From assembly GCA_910585625.1 (NCBI GenBank), contig CAJUFQ010000006.1, forward strand, positions 58,701 through 122,700: a stretch of 64,000 nucleotides of DNA, read 5' to 3'. A program made the position numbers and the translations under genes. The notes under the pieces are model-generated. The model had not been told where the DNA came from and did not search any database. It was given only the letters and a program-made list of their open reading frames with translations. Positions 9,401-15,731 of the stretch are shown piece by piece. How positions within the stretch are numbered: the first letter of the stretch is position 1; each line of letters starts with the position of its first letter. The stretch comes from an uncultured Lachnospiraceae bacterium. Lineage in GTDB: Bacteria > Bacillota > Clostridia > Lachnospirales > Lachnospiraceae.

Positions 9401-10223
9401 GGAGAGCGTGGAGCAGGATGAAGCCACGATTGAGAGTATCAAGGATGTGACGTTTACCTACACAGATAAGGAAAGCGGGGACGAGGAGGAGATTAAACTT
9501 TCCCAGGTAGCTGATTTTGAGGAACTGGAGAGCTTGACGTCAATCTCACGCGAGGGGCAGGAGCGGTATGTGGAAGTGACGGCGGCCATTGGCGCTGGCT
9601 ACAATGTGGGGCTGGTAGGCGATAAGGTGCAGAAGGCAGTAGACGGTTACGATTTGCCGGAGGGATATACCATTGAAATGACTGGGGAAGATGAGAGCAT
9701 CAATGAAGCGATGGAGCAGCTGATGCTGATGCTGCTGCTTGCGATTGCTTTTATCTACCTGATTATGGTTGCGCAGTTCCAGTCTCTGCGGGCTCCGTTC
9801 ATCATCCTCTTCACGGTGCCGCTTGCCATGACCGGGGGATTTGGCGCCTTGCTGGTGACAGGCAATGTCCTGAGCATCATTTCCATGATAGGTTTTATCA
9901 TGCTGGTAGGAATTATCGTAAATAATGGTATCGTGATGGTGGAATATATTAACCAGCTGAGAAAAGAGGGCGTGGGTAAGCGCGAGGCAATCATTACGGC
10001 GGGGAAGACGAGGCTGCGCCCAATCCTGATGACTGCGCTGACCACCATTTTTGCTATGTCTACGATGGCATTCGGATCTGACATGGGTTCCGATATGGGC
10101 AGGCCTATGGCAATCGTTACAATCGGAGGCATGATTTATGGAACGCTGATGACCCTGGTGGTCGTACCCTGCATCTATGATTTGTTCTACAGCAATAAAA
10201 GCATGGTGGAAGAAGAAATCTAA
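6411..10223 (+). CDS. RND-family efflux transporter with coiled-coil insert
   Basis: 1270 aa, HAE1/AcrB-like proton-driven exporter. TM1 is near residues 11-30; TM bundles lie around residues 585-740 and in the C-terminal quarter. The TM4 motif GMLVDNSIVVIEN keeps one of the two AcrB proton-relay aspartates (D-N instead of D-D); the TM10 counterpart reads VGIIVNNGIVMVEY, lacking the AcrB lysine. Residues about 200-440 are a hydrophilic Ala/Gln/Glu/Lys-rich heptad region inserted in the first porter lobe, between a segment like AcrB VxLDPDKL and one like the LRAQN segment (here ILTAQNFSMPAGY). SD GCAGGAGGAAAG. No membrane-fusion partner is adjacent, as expected without an outer membrane. Substrate unknown. 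Confidence 0.93.
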   Translation: MLSKFSVKKPYTVIVGIVLVIILGAVSLTKMSTDLLPSMNLPYAIVVTSYTGASPEQVENVVTQPIEAAMASTSNIKNISSTSSNNMSMVVLEFEQTANMDSVTVEMRESLDQISGYWPGEVGNPIIMKLNPDMLPIMIAAVEVENMDNLEISDYTESDLVPEIESVEGVASVTGTGLVEESVQVTLSQKKIDEINDKVKASLDKKFADAQSEMDSAEEELSSGKDELSSGQQSMANQISDAQNQLNDKKIELFQTETDLNNKLAELKEAKSQAEAGIGMLTQLQGQAQELVQTKAQLTAAIEGMKLQQQDTKELEAQLAQVEAGLAQMKAQLAEQEGSTLKKDDSDEKMTSYIADSIVAAEQGLVQVNGGIAAIESGLASVAQGKTTINDTLSTLNKSQISGSVEMGSASAQIASGEEKLKEARDSFEETKKEAYDASDLNKILTMETLTNILTAQNFSMPAGYITDEGESYMVRVGDAIDSIDALKDMVLMDLGMDGVDIIRLSDVADIVLTDNSQDSYARLNGRPGVMLSIEKQTGYSTGDVTDRVYKRFESLKKSNEDLQVSVLMDQGIYIDMIVDSVLNNMVVGAILAVIILLLFLKDIKPTLVIACAIPVSVVFAVVLMYFSGVTLNMISLSGLALGIGMLVDNSIVVIENIYRMRGEGLSAKRAAVEGAKQVSGAITASTLTTVCVFAPIVFVEGITRQLFVDMGLTIAYTLLASLVIALTFVPMMGSRMLRKTKDIRHPWFDKIQDVYGIALGKLLKVKPLVLLVMVALLIASVWGSLAKGTEFMPDMESTQMTVTITPPEDAEFSEACELADEVTEKVMGISDVESVGAMAGGGGMASGLMGGSSGNDISLYILVKEDKELSNDEIAEEIRSLTKDTEAEISISTSEMDMGALAGEGITVQIRGRDLDKLQSMANDIREIVSKVEGTADVATNAEETEKEFRITVDKVKAAKYGMTVAQIYQIVGERMADDKSDDTISTDIKDYDVYLESVEQDEATIESIKDVTFTYTDKESGDEEEIKLSQVADFEELESLTSISREGQERYVEVTAAIGAGYNVGLVGDKVQKAVDGYDLPEGYTIEMTGEDESINEAMEQLMLMLLLAIAFIYLIMVAQFQSLRAPFIILFTVPLAMTGGFGALLVTGNVLSIISMIGFIMLVGIIVNNGIVMVEYINQLRKEGVGKREAIITAGKTRLRPILMTALTTIFAMSTMAFGSDMGSDMGRPMAIVTIGGMIYGTLMTLVVVPCIYDLFYSNKSMVEEEI

Positions 10224-10329
10224 GGAGGGTTCCGGCGTGCCATTTGCATTGCCGATACTGTTTTGCAATGATTATGGATTAATTATTACCAAATATTACA
10301 AAAAAATTACAAAATTTTTAGGGAATCTC

Positions 10330-10358
10330 TTGACAATTTGATATTTAGCTTTTAATAT
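10330..10358 (+). promoter_or_regulatory. valS promoter
   Basis: TTGACA (perfect -35), 17-nt spacer, TAATAT. The predicted transcript start is near 10365, leaving a leader of roughly 80 nt. Confidence 0.75.
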
Positions 10359-10393
10359 GAGAAGATAGGTTATGAGAATACCGTGAAAACACG

Positions 10394-10424
10394 CCCTTTA
10401 CCGGGTTTCGGTAAAGGGTATTTT
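10394..10424 (+). promoter_or_regulatory. Terminator-like hairpin in the valS leader
   Basis: Perfect 10-bp stem CCCTTTACCG/CGGTAAAGGG with a 5-nt loop, followed by TATTTT, ending 19 nt before the valS ATG. It lies downstream of the promoter, so it is in the leader RNA. It could attenuate valS or modulate translation. There is no room for a T-box in the leader. Function is not shown. Confidence 0.5.
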
Positions 10425-10443
10425 AAATAAGGAGAAAAGTACC

Positions 10444-13092
10444 ATGAGCAAAGAATTGGCAAAAACATACGATCCGAAAGACATCGAGGATCGGCTCTAC
10501 CAGAAATGGGAGGAAAATAAATATTTCCATGCTGAGGCTGACAGAAGCAGGAAGCCATTCACAATCGTGATGCCTCCGCCTAACATAACCGGGCAGCTGC
10601 ATATGGGACATGCCCTGGACAATACCATGCAGGATATCCTTATCCGCTATAAGCGTATGCAAGGATACAACGCGCTGTGGCAGCCAGGTACCGATCACGC
10701 CTCTATTTCCACGGAAGTCAAGGTCATTGAGTCCCTGAGAGAACAAGGCATAGATAAGAATGACCTGGGCAGGGATGGGTTTTTGGAAAAAGTCTGGGAA
10801 TGGAAGGAAGAGTATGGCGGGCGCATCATCCGCCAGCTCAAGAAAATGGGTTCTTCCGCGGACTGGGACAGAGAGCGTTTCACGATGGATGAGGGGTGTT
10901 CCGAAGCAGTCCAGGAAGTATTTATCAAATTGTATGAGAAAGGCCTGATTTATAAGGGTTCCAGGATTGTCAACTGGTGTCCGGTCTGTAAGACTTCCAT
11001 CTCCGATGCGGAGGTGGAGCATGAGGAGCAGGAAGGATCTTTCTGGCATATCAATTACCCGGTAAAAGGCGAAGAGGGAAGGTTTGTGGAGATTGCCACG
11101 ACCAGGCCGGAAACGCTCCTGGGGGATACGGCGGTGGCAGTCAACCCCGAGGATGAACGGTATCAGGACATCATTGGCAAGACTTTGATCCTGCCATTGG
11201 TCGGACGTGAAATCCCGGTGGTGGCAGACCATTATGTGGATAAAGAATTCGGAACCGGATGCGTGAAGATTACGCCGGCGCACGATCCCAATGACTTCGA
11301 GGTAGGCAAACGCCATCATCTGCCGGAAATTAACATATTGAACGATGACGCCACCATCAATGCCAACGGCGGCAAATACCAGGGCATGGACCGCTACGAG
11401 GCACGCAAGCTGATGGTGCGGGAACTGGAAGAACAGGGGCTTTTGGTGAAAATCGTGCCCCATTCCCACAATGTGGGAACCCATGACCGCTGCAGCACTA
11501 CGGTGGAGCCGATGGTCAAGCAGCAGTGGTTCGTGAAAATGGACGAGCTGATTAAGCCGGCGGTTGAGGCAGTCAAAAATGGAGAGATTAAGCTGCTGCC
11601 GGAACGTATGGATAAGACGTATTTTAACTGGACGGACAATATCAGGGATTGGTGTATTTCCAGACAGCTTTGGTGGGGACACCGGATTCCGGCATATTAC
11701 TGTGCGGACTGCGGTGAGTTCGTGGTTGCGAGAGATAACCCGGGTAAATGCCCGAAGTGCGGCTGCACGCAGATGGTGCAGGATGAAGATACCCTGGATA
11801 CCTGGTTTTCTTCCGCACTCTGGCCGTTTTCCACGTTAGGCTGGCCTGGGAAGACAGAAGACCTTGCGTACTTCTATCCGAATGATGTTCTGGTAACCGG
11901 GTATGATATCATTTTCTTCTGGGTTATCCGTATGATTTTCTCCGGTTATGAGCAGATGGGGCAGGCGCCATTCCACACAGTGCTGTTCCATGGGCTTGTG
12001 CGGGATTCGCAGGGGCGCAAGATGAGCAAGTCTTTGGGCAACGGCATCGACCCGCTGGAGGTCATTGACAAATATGGGGCGGATGCCCTGCGGCTGACGC
12101 TGATTACGGGGAATGCACCGGGAAATGACATGCGTTTTTATTGGGAGCGTGTGGAATCGGCAAGGAATTTTGCCAATAAGGTATGGAATGCCTCACGTTT
12201 CATCATGATGAATCTGGATGGGGGAGAGCTTAAGACGCCTTCTGCGGCAGAGCTTAAGACGGAGGATAAATGGATTCTGTCGAAGGTCAATACGCTTGCC
12301 AAAGACGTTACTGAGAACATGGATAAGTTTGAATTGGGGATTGCCGTCCAGAAGGTATATGATTTCGTCTGGGATGAGTTCTGCGACTGGTATATTGAGA
12401 TTGCCAAGACCAGGACATTTAAGAAAGAAGAAAATCCTCAGTCCGCGCAGGTAGCTATGTGGACGTTAAAGACAGTACTGATCCAGGCGTTGAAGCTGCT
12501 TCATCCCTATATGCCGTTCCTCACTGAGGAAATCTTCTGTACGCTGCAGGATGCGGAGCCGACAATCATGCTGTCTGAATGGCCGAAATTCCGGGAAGAG
12601 TACCAGTATGCCGAAGCGGAGGAAGCAGTCGAGCATGTGAAGGATTTGGTGAAGGGAATCCGTAACACGAAAGCAGAAATGGAGGTGCCGCCCAGCAGGA
12701 AGGCAAAGGTATTCATCGTGACTGAAGACACAAAGCTGCAGGAGACTTTTGGGACAATGAAAGGTGCCTACAGCCTGTTGGCCGGCGCCAGTGAAGTACA
12801 AGTGCAGGCAGATAAGGCCGGTATCAGTGAAGACGCCATATCCGTAGTGATTCCGGGAGCCGTGGTTTACCTTCCTCTGGAAGACCTTGTTGATTTTGAG
12901 AAAGAGAAGGAACGCCTCCTGAAAGAGAAAGAGCGTCTGGCAAAAGAACTTTCACGCTCCAGGGGCATGCTTTCTAATGAGAAATTCTTAAGCCGCGCCC
13001 CAGAGGCAAAGGTGCAGGAGGAACGGGAGAAACTTGCAAAATATGAACAGATGATGGAACAGGTAGAAGAACGCCTGAATCAGATGAAGTAG
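10444..13092 (+). CDS. valS: Valyl-tRNA synthetase
   Basis: 882 aa class I synthetase that charges tRNA-Val and edits mischarged Thr. Signatures: PPPNITGQLHMGHALDNT (HIGH box as HMGH), ADWDRERFTMDEG, a CP1 editing domain (about 190-350), a zinc-finger-like CADCGEFVV...CPKCGC insert, the RKMSKSLGNGIDP loop (KMSKS), and the C-terminal tRNA-binding coiled coil (last ~65 residues). SD TAAGGAG. Own promoter with a hairpin leader; the LCP gene follows 22 bp downstream and may be cotranscribed. Confidence 0.98.
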   Translation: MSKELAKTYDPKDIEDRLYQKWEENKYFHAEADRSRKPFTIVMPPPNITGQLHMGHALDNTMQDILIRYKRMQGYNALWQPGTDHASISTEVKVIESLREQGIDKNDLGRDGFLEKVWEWKEEYGGRIIRQLKKMGSSADWDRERFTMDEGCSEAVQEVFIKLYEKGLIYKGSRIVNWCPVCKTSISDAEVEHEEQEGSFWHINYPVKGEEGRFVEIATTRPETLLGDTAVAVNPEDERYQDIIGKTLILPLVGREIPVVADHYVDKEFGTGCVKITPAHDPNDFEVGKRHHLPEINILNDDATINANGGKYQGMDRYEARKLMVRELEEQGLLVKIVPHSHNVGTHDRCSTTVEPMVKQQWFVKMDELIKPAVEAVKNGEIKLLPERMDKTYFNWTDNIRDWCISRQLWWGHRIPAYYCADCGEFVVARDNPGKCPKCGCTQMVQDEDTLDTWFSSALWPFSTLGWPGKTEDLAYFYPNDVLVTGYDIIFFWVIRMIFSGYEQMGQAPFHTVLFHGLVRDSQGRKMSKSLGNGIDPLEVIDKYGADALRLTLITGNAPGNDMRFYWERVESARNFANKVWNASRFIMMNLDGGELKTPSAAELKTEDKWILSKVNTLAKDVTENMDKFELGIAVQKVYDFVWDEFCDWYIEIAKTRTFKKEENPQSAQVAMWTLKTVLIQALKLLHPYMPFLTEEIFCTLQDAEPTIMLSEWPKFREEYQYAEAEEAVEHVKDLVKGIRNTKAEMEVPPSRKAKVFIVTEDTKLQETFGTMKGAYSLLAGASEVQVQADKAGISEDAISVVIPGAVVYLPLEDLVDFEKEKERLLKEKERLAKELSRSRGMLSNEKFLSRAPEAKVQEEREKLAKYEQMMEQVEERLNQMK

Positions 13093-13114
13093 ATGAGCCA
13101 AGGAGGATATCGGA

Positions 13115-14188
13115 ATGGAAAGAGATGTACAAAGTAACAAAAAGAAGGGGAAAGCCAGCAGGAAGAAGCGTCAGAAGCGGAAAATTATCATTGTGGCAGT
13201 CGTCGTCCTGTTGGCGTTGATTATGATTCCGATTGCATTTTCCTGGAGCAAATATGATAAGATGGGAAAGGTAGTCATCAATGATAAGGAGGTCAAGATT
13301 AACGAGCTGACGCCGGAGACCAAGAAGGCGATGAAAGGATACACGAATATCGCGTTGTTCGGTCTGGACAACCGTTCCATGGGAAGCCTGGAGAGGGGTA
13401 ACAGCGATACCATTATTGTAGTCAGCATCAATAAGGACACCGGAGAGATTAAGATGGCTTCCGTGTACCGAGACACGTATCTGGACATTGATGAAAATAA
13501 TTTTCGCAAGGCCAATGCCGCATATGCCAACGGAGGGCCAAAGCAGGCCATCGACATGCTTAACAAGAATCTGGATTTAGATATTACGGATTATGTAAGC
13601 GTGGATTTCGGAGCGCTGGTGGAGGCAGTTGACCTTCTGGGCGGAATCGAATTGGATAAATTGGAGGCGGATGAGGCGAAGTGGCTCAACGCTTATGTGG
13701 CAGACACGGTGAAGAATATCGGTTATGAAGGTTCCGTTTCTTCCGTGTCTGCAGGAGAAAACGTGCATCTGAACGGCGTGCAGGCAACCGCTTACGCGAG
13801 AATCCGCTATGTGGGCCTGGACTATGGGCGCACGGAACGGCAGAGGACGGTCATCACCAAAATGTTTGAGAAGGCAAAGCAGTGCGACCTTATGACGTTA
13901 AATAAGATGATGGATGAGATGCTGCCGCAGATTTCCACCAGCTTGAGTCCCACGGAGCTTTTGGGCCTGGCATCCGGCGTTACCAAGTATCATATGGGGG
14001 AGAATACAGGGTTCCCCTTTGACAAGGAGTCACATGATGTGGGAAGTATGGGAGACATGGTCATCCCGCTTGATTTGGAGGGTAATGTCATACAGTTGCA
14101 TAAGTTCCTTTATGCCAATGAGGAATACACGCCGTCGCAGACCGTGAAGGACTTAAGCGCAACCATACATGCTAACACAGGCTACTAA
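13115..14188 (+). CDS. LytR-CpsA-Psr (LCP) family wall-glycopolymer ligase
   Basis: 357 aa type II membrane protein: a Lys/Arg-rich cytoplasmic tail, one TM helix (about 23-44), then an extracellular LCP domain. Family motifs include NIALFGLDNR, GNSDTIIVVSINKDTG, MASVYRDTYLDI (Arg/Asp of the pyrophosphate pocket) and AYARIRYVGLDYGRTERQR. LCP enzymes move undecaprenyl-linked glycans (teichoic acid-like or capsular polymers) onto peptidoglycan. SD AGGAGG 8 nt before the ATG. A paralogue lies at the far end of the same envelope cluster. Confidence 0.93.
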   Translation: MERDVQSNKKKGKASRKKRQKRKIIIVAVVVLLALIMIPIAFSWSKYDKMGKVVINDKEVKINELTPETKKAMKGYTNIALFGLDNRSMGSLERGNSDTIIVVSINKDTGEIKMASVYRDTYLDIDENNFRKANAAYANGGPKQAIDMLNKNLDLDITDYVSVDFGALVEAVDLLGGIELDKLEADEAKWLNAYVADTVKNIGYEGSVSSVSAGENVHLNGVQATAYARIRYVGLDYGRTERQRTVITKMFEKAKQCDLMTLNKMMDEMLPQISTSLSPTELLGLASGVTKYHMGENTGFPFDKESHDVGSMGDMVIPLDLEGNVIQLHKFLYANEEYTPSQTVKDLSATIHANTGY

Positions 14189-14342
14189 AATTTGGCTGTA
14201 TAATATTTATGTCTCTAAGATTAACGGTAAAAAGGCATTTAAGAAGGGCAACTATTATTATAAGGTAGTGGCATATAAGGAAATTGGCAAGAAAACTTAT
14301 CCGGGATACCAGTCGTACACCTATAGCGGATATTACTATTAA
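14169..14342 (+). pseudogene. C-terminal remnant of an Fn3-repeat surface protein
   Basis: A 57-codon frame overlaps the LCP stop by 20 bp. Its product contains SKINGKKAFKKGNYYYKVVA and ends YTYSGYYY, the same style as the last strands of the Fn3 repeats in the two wall hydrolases downstream (YYYKMRTYKKVNGKMCYSPY). No SD, signal peptide or domain start is present, so it is most likely the 3' tail left after deletion of a third Fn3 protein. It could instead be a translated small ORF. Confidence 0.5.
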
Positions 14343-14392
14343 AGAGGGAGCGTAGTGAAAAGGTAGCGGCAGGAAGGTCATAGGCGAGGTAA

Positions 14393-15481
14393 ATGAAACA
14401 TAAGTTAGGGCAGATTTTTAAATTGGCGGGCGAGAGGAACATGACGGACAGGGCAAGATATTGTTTCCTGGCGGTATTCTTGGGATGTGTGCATCTTCTG
14501 TTGGCGGTGGTTGGCATGGCGTTGCGCTGCCTGCCGCTCGCCTTGGCATATCTGTTTGTTGCAGCAGTGGATTTTTTAAGCTTATACAAGGGCAGGCAGG
14601 CGGTCAGTTATTTTACCCGCATTTCAGTTCTGTATTTTGCAACCTGTGTGCAGTCGCTGTTTGCCTGTTTCCTGCTGGGATGGGGTTATGGATTTTCTAT
14701 CTATAATCTGGTGATGATTCCGGTACTGCTTTTTACGGTATATCTGATGGAGCATGGGGAGAATGCCAACCGGCATACATTTCTGTATACGCTGATTAAC
14801 TGTGTCGCTACGCTGGCCTGCTGCTGGATTATGTACCGGGGGAATCCGGTCTACTATTATCCTGTCCCGACAGATCTCAAAGTTTCTTTCTTTAATAATA
14901 TCATGGGATTTTTGCTTCTCGTGAGTTTCAGCGTGCTGTTCATACTGGAGCTGACGGCCAACCGCAGGAAGCTTCACGCGAGGAACGAGGAATTGGCGCG
15001 ATTGGCAAATTATGACGAGCTGACAGGACTCAGGAACCGCAGGAGTATCCTTAGTATCTGGAAGGATTTGGGGAGGAGCGATTTCTGCGTGGTCATGGGA
15101 GATGTTGACGATTTTAAGAAAATCAACGACACCTATGGGCATGAGCAAGGAGATGATGTGCTAAAACTGATTGCCAAAAGCATGTCCTGCGCGGTGGATG
15201 CCAGCGACTATGTTAGCCGCTGGGGCGGCGAAGAATTTCTGATGATTGTGTTTGGCAACATTGCCTATGCCCTAAAAGTAGTGGAACGTATCCAGCAGGA
15301 ATTGCGGATGGCAGATATGCAGGCAGGAGGAAAGAAGCTGGCAGTCACGATGACGTTTGGGGTCTGTGAGGCTGGTGAGGTTTCTGATGGCAACATTGAT
15401 GAGATTATCCGCCGTGCAGACCAGAGGCTTTATCTGGGGAAGACCGGCGGCAAGAATTGCATTAAAATTTGTGATGGATGA
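14393..15481 (+). CDS. Membrane diguanylate cyclase (GGDEF)
   Basis: 362 aa. About six TM helices fill residues 25-195 with no recognisable sensory domain. A C-terminal GGDEF domain carries NYDELTGLRNRR and the active site RWGGEEF (about residue 278), with metal-binding DVDDFKKINDTYGH, so it should make cyclic di-GMP from GTP. The inhibitory RxxD I-site is absent at its usual place before GGEEF. The SD at the chosen ATG is weak (GAGG close by); an internal ATG at 14441 with GAGAGG is an alternative. It sits between an LCP ligase and two wall hydrolases, hinting at c-di-GMP control of the surface, which is inference only. Confidence 0.88.
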   Translation: MKHKLGQIFKLAGERNMTDRARYCFLAVFLGCVHLLLAVVGMALRCLPLALAYLFVAAVDFLSLYKGRQAVSYFTRISVLYFATCVQSLFACFLLGWGYGFSIYNLVMIPVLLFTVYLMEHGENANRHTFLYTLINCVATLACCWIMYRGNPVYYYPVPTDLKVSFFNNIMGFLLLVSFSVLFILELTANRRKLHARNEELARLANYDELTGLRNRRSILSIWKDLGRSDFCVVMGDVDDFKKINDTYGHEQGDDVLKLIAKSMSCAVDASDYVSRWGGEEFLMIVFGNIAYALKVVERIQQELRMADMQAGGKKLAVTMTFGVCEAGEVSDGNIDEIIRRADQRLYLGKTGGKNCIKICDG

Positions 15482-15552
15482 CAGTAAAGTTTATTTCTGG
15501 TTTGGATTTTGGCAATGCTGACGGCAGAAAAATTAATAATTAATCAATCTTT

Positions 15553-15619
15553 ACAGGCTTTATACAAGATATGGTGTGTCCTTCGCGGGATGGCGGAACA
15601 TCTATTGTATAAAGCCTGT
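15553..15619. repeat. 67-bp element with perfect 15-bp inverted ends
   Basis: ACAGGCTTTATACAA is repeated as its exact reverse complement after a 37-nt interior. No T-run follows directly, so it is a poor intrinsic terminator. It may be a tiny MITE, a structured RNA or a bidirectional transcription barrier between the cyclase and amidase genes. Confidence 0.6.
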
Positions 15620-15659
15620 GTTTGCTATAGGGATCTTTTTTGCCAGTTATTTCTATATG

Positions 15660-15688
15660 TTGTGTTTGCAAAAAAAGTGTGATAGAAT
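15660..15688 (+). promoter_or_regulatory. Promoter for the Fn3 amidase gene
   Basis: TTGTGT, 17-nt spacer, TAGAAT preceded by TGn (extended -10), about 45 nt before the GTG start. It lies downstream of the inverted repeat. Confidence 0.6.
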
Positions 15689-15731
15689 AGACGCGAATTA
15701 TGAAAACCAATGCAGAAATGGAGTGAGAAAA

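Noticed and set aside
10230..10443. T-box riboswitch ahead of valS
   Set aside because: The strong promoter at 10330 leaves about 80 nt; no specifier stem or T-box TGGNACCGCG-type sequence was seen.
10423..11682. 419-codon minus-strand frame
   Set aside because: Antisense to valS, whose motifs are unambiguous.
15482..15731. Cyclic di-GMP riboswitch between the cyclase and the amidase
   Set aside because: None of the conserved GEMM cores could be found; the only structure is the 15-bp inverted repeat.
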